Below are positions 17,226 to 25,726 of a DNA stretch of 64,000 nucleotides, one piece after another. Position 1 is the first letter of the stretch. Every line of letters starts with the position of its first letter. A model generated the notes under the pieces. It had not been told where the DNA came from and ran no database searches. It saw only the letters and a list, made by a program, of their open reading frames with translations. This DNA is from Flavobacteriaceae bacterium (lineage in GTDB: Bacteria > Bacteroidota > Bacteroidia > Flavobacteriales > Flavobacteriaceae): positions 1 through 64,000 of the forward strand of contig CANFHX010000003.1 of assembly GCA_947446865.1 (NCBI GenBank). The letters are read 5' to 3'. The position numbers were made by a program, and so were the translations under genes.

Positions 17226-18467
17226 TTAATTCAACTCTTCCATTTTTATTAGATGAGCCATATTTTTTATTAAGTTATCGTGCTTTTTAACAAATGGATT
17301 CGTCTCATCCCAAACATAGCCAGCAAGAACTGCACATATTTTACGTTTTACATCTATGTTTTCTGGCTGATGGAAAAACAAAGTTTGTAAATTTCCTGTA
17401 TACCATTCTTTTACATAAGTTGTAAATACCCCAATTCCTCTTTTCATATATCCTGTGAATTCTACTTCCCAATCTACAGCAATTCCTTGGTGTTCTTTCA
17501 AATATAACTTAGCAGCAAGCATTCCTGATTCAGTTGCGAAAGCTACTCCAGATGAAAAAACAGGGTCCAAAAATTCAGAACTATTTCCAGTAAGCGCAAA
17601 CCCATCACCATACATTTTTTTTACAGAACGAGAATAGTTTTCTAATTTAACAGGCTCAAATAAAAACTCAACTCCAGCAAAGCGTTTTATATAAAAATCA
17701 GAGAGATTGATAGCATTATTTAAAGCTTCTCGGACATCCTTATTTTTTGAAAGTGAATTAATAAAATGAGTTGGTCCAACGACACCTAAACTTGTATTTC
17801 CATTGGAGAAAGGAATAACCCATAACCATACTTCAGTTTCTAAAATATCAAATGAAATTAAGGTTCCTTCTTCACCTTGAGGACGATTAATATCTTTTAC
17901 GTGCGTAAAAATTGAAGAATGAAGATCTAATTTAGATGGCGTATCTAAATCTAATAATCTTGGTAATACCCTGCCATAACCACTAGAATCAATTATAAAT
18001 TTGGCATGTATCTCTTTTAAATTGCCATTAATATCTTTTACTATAGTTGTAGAGTTTTTACCTTCAAAAGATACAGATATTACTTCCGATTCAAATTCTA
18101 AATCAATTCCTTTTCGAATAATTTCTTGAGCCATAGTGTTATCAAAATCAGCTCTTGGAACTTGCCAAGTCCAATCCCAACCTTCCGAAAATTTATCACT
18201 AAAATCAAAAACACAAATTTCTTTACCTCTAATAAATCTTGCTCCTAATTTCTTTTCGAAGTTCATAGCATCCAAACAATCAAATAATTCTGCTTCTGCA
18301 AAATGATCCATCACGCGAGGAATTAAGCTTTCTCCAACAACAAGTCTTGGGAATTTAGTTTTTTCTACAACTTTAATTTTTACATTATTTTTATGCAAAT
18401 AAGACGCTGATACACAACCTGATGGCCCAGCTCCAATTATTAAAACATCAACATATTCTTTTAACAT
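17226..18467 (-). CDS. Flavin-dependent halogenase-like oxidoreductase (pigment tailoring)
   Basis: An FAD-dependent enzyme of 413 residues in the tryptophan-halogenase/PHBH superfamily. The dinucleotide fold is DVLIIGAGPSGCVSASYL (residues 7-24). GESLIPRVMDHF (about 46), the WLWVIPF segment matching the halogenase WxWxIP motif (about 215), and EFLDPVFSSGVAFA matching FxxPxxSxG (about 285) resemble halogenases that act on carrier-bound phenolic substrates. Flexirubin-type pigments can be ring-chlorinated, so ring halogenation is plausible; ring hydroxylation by a monooxygenase relative is the alternative. It is downstream of the methyltransferase gene on the same strand, 59 bases apart, with a TATATTTG-type element at 18505-18512 (minus strand). 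Confidence 0.8.
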   Translation of the reverse strand: MLKEYVDVLIIGAGPSGCVSASYLHKNNVKIKVVEKTKFPRLVVGESLIPRVMDHFAEAELFDCLDAMNFEKKLGARFIRGKEICVFDFSDKFSEGWDWTWQVPRADFDNTMAQEIIRKGIDLEFESEVISVSFEGKNSTTIVKDINGNLKEIHAKFIIDSSGYGRVLPRLLDLDTPSKLDLHSSIFTHVKDINRPQGEEGTLISFDILETEVWLWVIPFSNGNTSLGVVGPTHFINSLSKNKDVREALNNAINLSDFYIKRFAGVEFLFEPVKLENYSRSVKKMYGDGFALTGNSSEFLDPVFSSGVAFATESGMLAAKLYLKEHQGIAVDWEVEFTGYMKRGIGVFTTYVKEWYTGNLQTLFFHQPENIDVKRKICAVLAGYVWDETNPFVKKHDNLIKNMAHLIKMEELN

Positions 18468-18526
18468 ATTCTTAACTTTATTGTTATTTTTTAATGCAAT
18501 AATACAAATATACTAATTTGTTAACG

Positions 18527-19594
18527 TTAAATTCTTTTTTTCTTACATTTTATAAGGGTATGACTCATCCCGATTATGGCATGCATTTCATCAACATCAA
18601 AACCTGCTTTTTCGATAATGTTTAAAATGTCGGTAGAATGATACATCTGACTATTTCCATTTGCAACGGCAGTAAAATATAAAGAGGTAGCATGTAAACT
18701 ATAAGTTGAGGCCTCAAATTTTTGCAAATCCCAAAAAGTTTCCAAAATATAAAAAGTTGCTTCATCCGACATAGAATCGTAAGTTCTTGAAAAAATTCCA
18801 AAAATTTCTTCAAGCGAAAAACAATCAATAAATTGGCTCATCCATATTACATCAAATCCTTTAGGAAAAGTAATTGAATTATCTAACAGGTTGATATAAT
18901 TTGCCGTAATTCGATCTGAAAATCCTGCCTCTTCAATGTTTTTACGTGCAACATTAACTTGTCCTGGTAAATCAAGAATGGAAATATTAACAGAAGAATT
19001 ATATTTTGCACATTGCAACGAAAATTTTCCAGTATTTCCACCAATGTCTAAAAAAGATTTTGGATTGTCTTTAAATATAATAGGCATTACTTCAGGAAAG
19101 GTGTAATCAGAGTAAAAATGATCAAAATCGAACCAACTTTTTTTAATTTTTCTAGGCAGTTCGGATAATCCAATATAAATAGTATTCCAATCTCCTAGTT
19201 CTTTTAATCCTTCCGGTTTTCCATTTACAATAGATTCTTCAAGATGGTTAATAGCTAAATAATTTACATCTTGAGTAAAATCCATATTAATATTAGTCAT
19301 GGCATCCCTTAAAATAAAATATCCTGTTTTAGTCAAAATAAATTCACCTTCTTTCAAATAAACAATTTCCATACTCAACCCAGCTTCCAATAATACTTTT
19401 ACCCCATAAATGGATAGTTTTAAGGCGCTAGCAATAGTTGCTATACTCGCTTTGTTATTGTTGAATAAATATTCTAAAATACCTAGATTTCTTAAAGTTT
19501 TTGCAGCCTGAAACATTATAGGAGCAAAAGCAATTTTTTGCGCATCTAAGTTTGCTTGAACAACACTTTTTTTATCATTTCCAATATTTTTCAT
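18527..19594 (-). CDS. SAM-dependent methyltransferase (O-/C-methyltransferase family 2-like)
   Basis: A 355-residue methyltransferase of the plant COMT/antibiotic methyltransferase type. The N-terminal half (about 15-110) is the dimerisation/winged-helix domain; SAM motif I is FLDIGGNTGKFSLQCAKY (about 191-208), followed by NISILDLPGQVNVARKNIEE (motif II) and DVIWMSQFIDCFS near 265. It is divergent from the tyrosine ammonia-lyase gene. Flexirubin carries a methionine-derived methyl group on its terminal phenyl ring, so ring methylation is the likely job. That is inferred from context, not from sequence. Confidence 0.85.
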   Translation of the reverse strand: MKNIGNDKKSVVQANLDAQKIAFAPIMFQAAKTLRNLGILEYLFNNNKASIATIASALKLSIYGVKVLLEAGLSMEIVYLKEGEFILTKTGYFILRDAMTNINMDFTQDVNYLAINHLEESIVNGKPEGLKELGDWNTIYIGLSELPRKIKKSWFDFDHFYSDYTFPEVMPIIFKDNPKSFLDIGGNTGKFSLQCAKYNSSVNISILDLPGQVNVARKNIEEAGFSDRITANYINLLDNSITFPKGFDVIWMSQFIDCFSLEEIFGIFSRTYDSMSDEATFYILETFWDLQKFEASTYSLHATSLYFTAVANGNSQMYHSTDILNIIEKAGFDVDEMHAIIGMSHTLIKCKKKRI

Positions 19595-19655
19595 TTAAAA
19601 ATCATTTAAAATTAGTTGTTAAATAAATTTTTAACTCTGTAAACTTAAATATTAT

Positions 19656-19689
19656 TTTTGTTAAAAGTCTTAAATTAAGTTTACATTTG
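19656..19689 (+). promoter_or_regulatory. Promoter of the rightward pigment operon
   Basis: TTTTG (19656-19660), a 21-base spacer, then TACATTTG (19682-19689). This is a good match to the Bacteroidota promoter pattern. It predicts a start near 19696 and a leader of about 65 nt before the ammonia-lyase ATG at 19761. Confidence 0.7.
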
Positions 19690-19760
19690 TAATTCAAAAA
19701 AAAACAATTATAAATTTAGTACTTAAAAAAACTTTTTTTAGTATTAAAAAACCGCATTGA

Positions 19761-21278
19761 ATGAATATAAATAGTTACTTAAGTATTGAAGAGTTTGAAA
19801 ATATTATTTTTTACAATAATAAAGTAGCAATTAGTGATGAGGTACTTAATAGGGTAAATGAAAGTTTTAATTTTTTAAATGAATTTTCCGAAAACAAAGT
19901 TATTTACGGAGTAAATACTGGTTTTGGTCCAATGGCTCAATACCGCATAAAAGATGAAGATAGAATTCAATTACAATATAATTTAATTAGAAGCCACTCC
20001 TCAGGCACGGGAAAACCATTGAACGCTGTCTGTGTAAAAGCAGCAATGTTAGCAAGGATAAACACACTTTCGTTAGGTAATTCTGGAGTTCATCCTTCAT
20101 TAATACATTTAATGAAAGAACTTATAAACAGAAATATCACCCCATTAATTTTTGAACATGGTGGCGTTGGAGCAAGTGGAGATTTAGTGCAATTAGCACA
20201 TTTAGCTTTAGTTTTAATTGGTGAAGGCGAAGTTTTTTATAAGGGTGAAAGAAAACCTACTCAAGAAGTCTTTGAAATAGAAAATCTAAAACCAATTGAA
20301 GTAAAAATTAGAGAAGGTTTAGCTCTTATGAACGGTACTTCCGTAATGACTGGAATTGGAGTTGTTAATGTTTATCATGCTAATAAATTATTAAATTGGT
20401 CTCTTAAATGTTCTTGTGCAATTAACGAAATTGTTCAAGCTTATGATGATCATTTTTCGGCGGAATTGAACAATACAAAACGTCATAAAGGGCAACAAGA
20501 AGTAGCTTTAAGAATGAGAAAAAATCTTGAAGACAGTACTTTAATAAGAAAACGAGAAGATCATTTGTATACAGGTGAAAATACCGAAGATATATTTAAA
20601 GAAAAAGTACAAGAATATTATTCATTACGCTGCGTGCCTCAAATACTTGGCCCAATTTTAGAGACAATTGACAATGTAGCTTCTATTCTAGAGGACGAAT
20701 TCAATTCGGCTAATGATAATCCAATTATAGATGTAAAAAATAAACATGTTTACCATGGAGGCAATTTTCATGGAGATTATGTCTCTTTAGAAATGGACAA
20801 ACTTAAAATTGTAATAACAAAACTAACAATGTTGGCAGAAAGACAATTGAATTATTTACTTAATTCAAAAATCAATGAGATTCTTCCTCCGTTTGTTAAT
20901 TTAGGAACCCTTGGTTTTAATTTTGGAATGCAAGGAGTTCAGTTTACAGCTACTTCAACAACTGCAGAAAACCAAATGTTATCTAATCCTATGTATATAC
21001 ACAGTATCCCTAACAATAATGACAATCAAGACATTGTTAGCATGGGAACAAATGCAGCAGTTATTACTGCTAAAGTAATAGAAAATGCATTTGAAGTATT
21101 AGCAATTGAGTTGATTACAATAGTTCAAGCAATTGATTGTTTGGAACAAAAAGAGGCTATTTCATCGGTTACTAGAAAAATGTATGATGAAGTACGTCAA
21201 ATCATTCCTAAATTCAGTCAAGATCAAGTAATGTATCCTTTTGTTCAACAAGTAAAAGATTATTTAATAAATAATTAA
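19761..21278 (+). CDS. Tyrosine ammonia-lyase (HAL/PAL/TAL family)
   Basis: Converts L-tyrosine to 4-coumarate and ammonia, giving the aromatic starter of the polyene chain. At 505 residues it matches recalled features of the F. johnsoniae enzyme (FjTAL) almost throughout. The self-forming MIO prosthetic group comes from Ala138-Ser139-Gly140 in GGVGASGDLVQLAHL. Other active-site segments are VIYGVNTGFGPMAQYRI (48-64, with the catalytic Tyr), RSHSSGTGKPL (77-87), NSANDNPIIDV and STTAENQMLSNPMY. Tyr rather than His or Phe specificity is inferred from the close resemblance to FjTAL and from the cluster. First gene of the rightward operon. Confidence 0.93.
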   Translation: MNINSYLSIEEFENIIFYNNKVAISDEVLNRVNESFNFLNEFSENKVIYGVNTGFGPMAQYRIKDEDRIQLQYNLIRSHSSGTGKPLNAVCVKAAMLARINTLSLGNSGVHPSLIHLMKELINRNITPLIFEHGGVGASGDLVQLAHLALVLIGEGEVFYKGERKPTQEVFEIENLKPIEVKIREGLALMNGTSVMTGIGVVNVYHANKLLNWSLKCSCAINEIVQAYDDHFSAELNNTKRHKGQQEVALRMRKNLEDSTLIRKREDHLYTGENTEDIFKEKVQEYYSLRCVPQILGPILETIDNVASILEDEFNSANDNPIIDVKNKHVYHGGNFHGDYVSLEMDKLKIVITKLTMLAERQLNYLLNSKINEILPPFVNLGTLGFNFGMQGVQFTATSTTAENQMLSNPMYIHSIPNNNDNQDIVSMGTNAAVITAKVIENAFEVLAIELITIVQAIDCLEQKEAISSVTRKMYDEVRQIIPKFSQDQVMYPFVQQVKDYLINN

Positions 21279-21361
21279 TATATTAGTTTTTTTGATAAAA
21301 AATCAAACTAAAAATTGTGATAACATTTCATTCAAATAATTATTTTAAAAAAAATACAATT

Positions 21362-22471
21362 ATGAAAAAAATAATTTTATTATTAATATTATTTATTCAA
21401 TTTACAAATGCTCAAGAATTAGCATTAGTTAGAAAGAACGAGAAATTTGGATATATTTCTAAAACTGGAGAATTTGTTATTCAACCAATATTTAAAACAT
21501 CAAAAAACTTTTCAAACGGTTTAGCTGCTGCCGAAGATAATGGGAAATGGGGATTTATTAATTCTAAAGGAGAATGGGTGATTCCAGCCACTTTTGATGA
21601 CACAAAGTACTTTGATACTGGAATTTGTATTGTTGCAAAAGATAAAAAATGGTTCTATATCAATATAAAAGGAGAAACAGTTACAGCTCCAAATTCAGAT
21701 AAACCATACGATTTTGAGGATGGAATTGCTTTTATTAAACAAGGTGATAAAGTGGGTCTTATCAATGCTAAAATGGATGTGATACTAAAGCCAAAATACG
21801 ATGCTATTAAGTCATTTGAAAATGGATATGCAAGAGTAAAAAACAATGCTCTTTGGGGAATTATTGATAAATCTGGAAAAGAAACAATTGAAATTATATA
21901 CGATGAAATTGGCAATTATACTAAGAATATTACTTGGGCAAAAAAAGGAACTGATTTTGGATTAATAATTGAAGGGAAATTTAAAGTAATTGAAGGTGTT
22001 GATAAAATTTGGGATTTCTTGCAAAATGATATTACTTATGCTCGAAAAAATGACAAAATAGGATTTATTGATGCAAAAGGGAATTGGGTAATCCAACCGA
22101 AATTTGACAAAGCTAAATCATTTGTAAAAAATCTAGCTCCAGTTCAACTAAACAAAAAATGGGGCTTTGTGAATAGAAAGGGTGAAATGATTATTGAATT
22201 TATATACAATGATGCCGAGGTTTTTAGTGCCGATGGTTTTGCTCCTGTAAAAGAGGAAAATTGGGGGTTTATAAATGAAACAGGGAAATTAGTTATTCCA
22301 ACAAAATACGGAATTACAGCTGGAGGATTTTCAATGTTTAAATTTGAAGAAAAAGGCTTTATTAATGGTTTAGCTAGAGTAAAAAACGAAAAAAAATGGG
22401 GGTTTATTAAACCGGATGGTCAAGTGTTAGGAAACCAATGGTTTGATAATGCTGAACCTTTTCAAAAATAA
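21362..22471 (+). CDS. WG-repeat protein, secreted
   Basis: A 369-residue protein made of about ten WG (KWGFI-type) repeats behind a signal peptide (MKKIILLLILFIQFTNAQ). Repeats such as GKWGFINSKGEWVIPATFDD, NKKWGFVNRKGEMIIEFIYN and EENWGFINETGKLVIPTKYG recur roughly every 35 residues and predict a beta-propeller-like or solenoid periplasmic scaffold. The ATG at 21362 is chosen over the upstream GTG because the signal peptide begins there. No enzymatic motif is visible. It sits between the ammonia-lyase and ketoreductase genes, separated from the former by 83 bases; its role in pigment synthesis is unknown and it may be a passenger. Confidence 0.87.
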   Translation: MKKIILLLILFIQFTNAQELALVRKNEKFGYISKTGEFVIQPIFKTSKNFSNGLAAAEDNGKWGFINSKGEWVIPATFDDTKYFDTGICIVAKDKKWFYINIKGETVTAPNSDKPYDFEDGIAFIKQGDKVGLINAKMDVILKPKYDAIKSFENGYARVKNNALWGIIDKSGKETIEIIYDEIGNYTKNITWAKKGTDFGLIIEGKFKVIEGVDKIWDFLQNDITYARKNDKIGFIDAKGNWVIQPKFDKAKSFVKNLAPVQLNKKWGFVNRKGEMIIEFIYNDAEVFSADGFAPVKEENWGFINETGKLVIPTKYGITAGGFSMFKFEEKGFINGLARVKNEKKWGFIKPDGQVLGNQWFDNAEPFQK

Positions 22472-22486
22472 TATAAAAGAATAAGT

Positions 22487-23218
22487 ATGAAGTGTGCTTT
22501 AGTAACGGGTGGTTCAAGAGGAATTGGAAGTGCTATTTGTAAAAAATTAGCAAAAGATTCTGATTATCATATTTTAATAAATTATCAATCTAATAAAACA
22601 GCTGCCGAAGAAACTTTGAAAGAAGTTATTAAAAATGGTGGAACAGGAGAAATAATAGCCTTTAATGTTTCTAATTTTGAGGAAGTAAAAGAGGTGTTAA
22701 CAAAATGGCAAGAAGCAAATCCTGAAGCTGTTGTTGAGGCTATTGTAAATAATGCAGGAATTACAAAGGATGGCTTATTTATGTGGATGAGTCCTGAAGA
22801 TTGGTCAAGCGTAGTAAATACAAGTTTGAATGGATTTTTTAATGTAACCAATTTTTTTATACAAAAAATGTTGCGTAATAAATATGGACGAATCGTAAAT
22901 ATGGTTTCCGTTTCAGGTGTTAAAGGTACCGCTGGACAAACTAATTACTCCGCTGCAAAAGGAGCTGTTGTAGCAGCAACAAAAGCATTAGCGCAAGAAG
23001 TTGCAAAACGAAATATTACTGTTAATGCAGTTGCTCCTGGTTTCATTAGAACTGACATGACAAGTAATTTGGATGAAAAAGAACTAATTAAGCTAGTTCC
23101 AGTTAATCGTTTTGGAGAAGCTGAAGAAGTTGCTGATTTAGTTAGTTTTTTAGTTTCCAAAAAAGCGAGTTATATAACAGGAGAAATTATCAATATTAAT
23201 GGGGGAATTTATTCTTAA
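22487..23218 (+). CDS. 3-oxoacyl-ACP reductase (FabG/ApeQ-like)
   Basis: NADPH-dependent short-chain dehydrogenase that reduces the beta-keto group after each elongation. 243 residues; TGGSRGIG (residues 7-14) is the cofactor loop, NNAG the structural motif, and the catalytic set is Ser in VSVSGVKG, Tyr in QTNYSAAKGA and the Lys four residues on. It lies 15 bases after the WG-repeat gene and 17 before the ketosynthase gene. Its place in a polyene ketosynthase set indicates work on aryl-polyene intermediates rather than housekeeping fatty acids. Confidence 0.93.
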   Translation: MKCALVTGGSRGIGSAICKKLAKDSDYHILINYQSNKTAAEETLKEVIKNGGTGEIIAFNVSNFEEVKEVLTKWQEANPEAVVEAIVNNAGITKDGLFMWMSPEDWSSVVNTSLNGFFNVTNFFIQKMLRNKYGRIVNMVSVSGVKGTAGQTNYSAAKGAVVAATKALAQEVAKRNITVNAVAPGFIRTDMTSNLDEKELIKLVPVNRFGEAEEVADLVSFLVSKKASYITGEIININGGIYS

Positions 23219-23235
23219 ATAAAACTGTATAGATA

Positions 23236-24468
23236 ATGGATAAAAGAGTTGTCATTACCGGAATGGGAATTTACTCCTGCATAGGAACTTCTTTAGACGA
23301 AGTAAAAGAATCACTATATAATGGAAAATCCGGAATTGTAATTGATCCCGAACGTAAAGAATTTGGTTTTCAGTCTGCATTAACTGGCATGGTACCAAAA
23401 CCAGATTTAAAAAACTTACTTTCTCGAAGACAACGAATTAGTCTTGGAGAAGAATCCGAATATGCCTATATGGCTACGATTGAAGCTTTGAAAAACGCTA
23501 ATATTGATGATGCCTTTTTTGACGATAACGAAGTTGGAATCATGTATGGAAACGATAGTGTATCAAAAGCCATTATTGAAGCAACGGATATTATTCGGGA
23601 TAAAAAAGACACCGCGCTCATAGGTACTGGAGCAATTTTCAAATCGATGAATTCAACGGTTACAATGAATTTATCTACCATCTTTAGACTTCGAGGTGTA
23701 AATTTAACCATTAGCGCTGCTTGCGCTAGTGGATCGCATTCTATAGGATTAGGTTTTCATTTAATTAAAAGTGGCTTACAAGACATGATAATTTGTGGAG
23801 GCGCACAAGAAATCAATAAATATGCCATGAGTAGTTTTGATGCTTTAGGTGTTTTTTCTCCTAGAGAAAATGAACCAAGTAAAGCCTCAAGACCTTTTGA
23901 TGCTTCCCGTGACGGATTAATTCCTAGTGGTGGAGGTGCAACACTAATTTTAGAGAGTTATGAATCTGCCATAAAACGTGGTGCTACAATTATTGCAGAA
24001 GTTGTTGGTTATGGTTTTTCATCAAATGGAGGGCATATTTCTACGCCAAATGTAGAAGGCCCATCAACAGCAATGCAAAGGGCTTTAGATAGTGCTAATG
24101 TAAAACCAAACCAAATTGATTATATTAATGCTCACGCCACATCAACACCAGTTGGTGATCAAAATGAAGCTAAGGCAATATATGAAGTTTTTGGCGAAAA
24201 CAATCCATATGTAAGTTCTACAAAGTCAATGACAGGCCATGAATGTTGGATGGCAGGTGCAAGTGAAGTCATATATTCAATACTAATGATGCAAAATGAT
24301 TTCATTGCTCCAAACATAAATTTGGAAGACCCTGATGAGGATGCACAAAAATTAAATTTAGTAAAAAGTACGATAAATAAAAAAATAGATATATTTTTGT
24401 CTAATTCCTTCGGATTTGGAGGTACAAATTCGGCGTTAATTATAAAAAAATATAAAAGTGATGAATAA
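23236..24468 (+). CDS. Beta-ketoacyl-ACP synthase (FabF/B-like, complete active site)
   Basis: Condensing enzyme of 410 residues. The Cys-His-His triad is intact: Cys163 in ISAACASGSHSIG, His in INAHATSTPVGD and His in KSMTGHECWMAGASE, with the closing NSFGFGGTNSALI. It overlaps the following ACP gene by 8 bases. In the aryl-polyene pathway of Proteobacteria (ApeR/ApeO proteins) more than one ketosynthase shares initiation and elongation; which step this one performs cannot be read from sequence. Confidence 0.93.
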   Translation: MDKRVVITGMGIYSCIGTSLDEVKESLYNGKSGIVIDPERKEFGFQSALTGMVPKPDLKNLLSRRQRISLGEESEYAYMATIEALKNANIDDAFFDDNEVGIMYGNDSVSKAIIEATDIIRDKKDTALIGTGAIFKSMNSTVTMNLSTIFRLRGVNLTISAACASGSHSIGLGFHLIKSGLQDMIICGGAQEINKYAMSSFDALGVFSPRENEPSKASRPFDASRDGLIPSGGGATLILESYESAIKRGATIIAEVVGYGFSSNGGHISTPNVEGPSTAMQRALDSANVKPNQIDYINAHATSTPVGDQNEAKAIYEVFGENNPYVSSTKSMTGHECWMAGASEVIYSILMMQNDFIAPNINLEDPDEDAQKLNLVKSTINKKIDIFLSNSFGFGGTNSALIIKKYKSDE

Positions 24469-24709
24469 AGTTGAAATTATAGAGCGAATTAACGCATTTC
24501 TTGTTGAAGAGTTTGAAGTAGATGAAGATGTAATTCAACCAGACTCTATATTAAAAGACACTTTAGGGCTTGACAGTTTAGACTATGTTGACTTGGTAGT
24601 TTCTGTCGAATCTAATTTTGGAGTAAAATTGGTAGAGGTTGATTTTGTTGGGCTTTCTACTTTTCAACATTTTTATGACTTAATTGAAAACAAATTAAAA
24701 CTTAAATAA
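24461..24709 (+). CDS. Acyl carrier protein 1
   Basis: An 82-residue four-helix acyl carrier. The phosphopantetheine attachment Ser is in the DSLDYVDL motif (LGLDSLDYVDLVV). ATG at 24461 is preferred to the GTG one codon before; the start overlaps the ketosynthase stop, so translation is coupled. A TATATTTG word at 24723-24730, after this gene, might be an internal promoter, but no -33 box is seen. Confidence 0.92.
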   Translation: MNKVEIIERINAFLVEEFEVDEDVIQPDSILKDTLGLDSLDYVDLVVSVESNFGVKLVEVDFVGLSTFQHFYDLIENKLKLK

Positions 24710-24758
24710 TTATTTAGATTTCTATATTTGAATAAGTCTAAAATCTAATAAGTTTAAA

Positions 24759-25643
24759 ATGGCTAAATGGGACGGAAAATCTAAAGGGACTGTTCTAGGT
24801 TACAAAATTTTTGTTTTTTTTCTCAAAAGAACGGGTATTAAATCAGCATATTTCATACTTTACTTTGTTGCTACCTATTATTTTTTGTTTCTTAAAAAAA
24901 GTAATCGCGCAATTTATTATTACTTCAATGAGAGGTTAGGCTATTCCTATTTTAAGTCTAAAATTATGATCTACAAAAGTTATTATACTTTTGGGCAAAC
25001 TATTCTCGACAAAGTTTCTATTTCTTCCGGCATGGAAAAGCAGTTTACAAGTGAGCATGAAGGAGGTGAAATACTAAAAAAATTATTATCCGATAAAAAA
25101 GGAGGCGTACTTATCAGTGCACATATTGGTAATTTTGAAATTGCTCAACATTTTTTTGGAGAAAAAGACATCGACTTACAAACAAATTTAGTTACAACCG
25201 ATTTGGAGCATTCGGCGATAAAGAATTACTTAGGCAAAATATCAAAAAAATCGAGTGTAAAATTTATAATTATACAAGATGATTTATCGCATATTTTCGA
25301 GATAAATGCTGCTTTAGCAAGAAATGAATTAGTTTGTTTTACTGGTGACAGATATTTTGATGGAGGAAAATTCTTAGTTGAAAAAATATTAGGAAAAGAA
25401 ACTAAATTTCCAGCTGGTCCATTTTTAATTGCTTCAAGATTACAAGTTCCCGTTGTATTCGTGTATGTGATGAAAGAAGATAACTTACACTACCATCTTT
25501 ACACTAGAGAAGCAAATGTAAAACATCGCGATGAAAAGGCCTTATTAAAAGCATATACTGAAAGTGTTGAAACAATGTTAAAAAAATATCCTTTGCAGTG
25601 GTTTAATTATTTTGATTTTTGGAATCAATTCGATAGTAATTAG
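24759..25643 (+). CDS. LpxL/HtrB-like lysophospholipid acyltransferase family protein
   Basis: A membrane-associated acyltransferase of 294 residues. A hydrophobic N-terminal helix (about 30-48) precedes the catalytic HxxxxE motif in ISAHIGNFEIAQHFFG (about 119-134) and the later FTGDRYFDGGKF block of this family. Relatives transfer acyl groups from ACP onto lipid A or other lipids. Aryl-polyene loci often carry such an acyltransferase (ApeD-like), so it may attach the polyene to a lipid or to the resorcinol. The acceptor is not known. Confidence 0.87.
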   Translation: MAKWDGKSKGTVLGYKIFVFFLKRTGIKSAYFILYFVATYYFLFLKKSNRAIYYYFNERLGYSYFKSKIMIYKSYYTFGQTILDKVSISSGMEKQFTSEHEGGEILKKLLSDKKGGVLISAHIGNFEIAQHFFGEKDIDLQTNLVTTDLEHSAIKNYLGKISKKSSVKFIIIQDDLSHIFEINAALARNELVCFTGDRYFDGGKFLVEKILGKETKFPAGPFLIASRLQVPVVFVYVMKEDNLHYHLYTREANVKHRDEKALLKAYTESVETMLKKYPLQWFNYFDFWNQFDSN

Positions 25644-25726
25644 AAAATAAAATCTAAACTAAATTAATATTAAAACTACAATTAGATTACAACTTTTAAT
25701 TTGTGTTTTAACAAATTTCAATAAAA

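Noticed and set aside
18521..18530. Palindrome TTAACGTTAA as an operator
   Set aside because: Only 10 bases and at the stop end of the methyltransferase gene, with no promoter placed against it.
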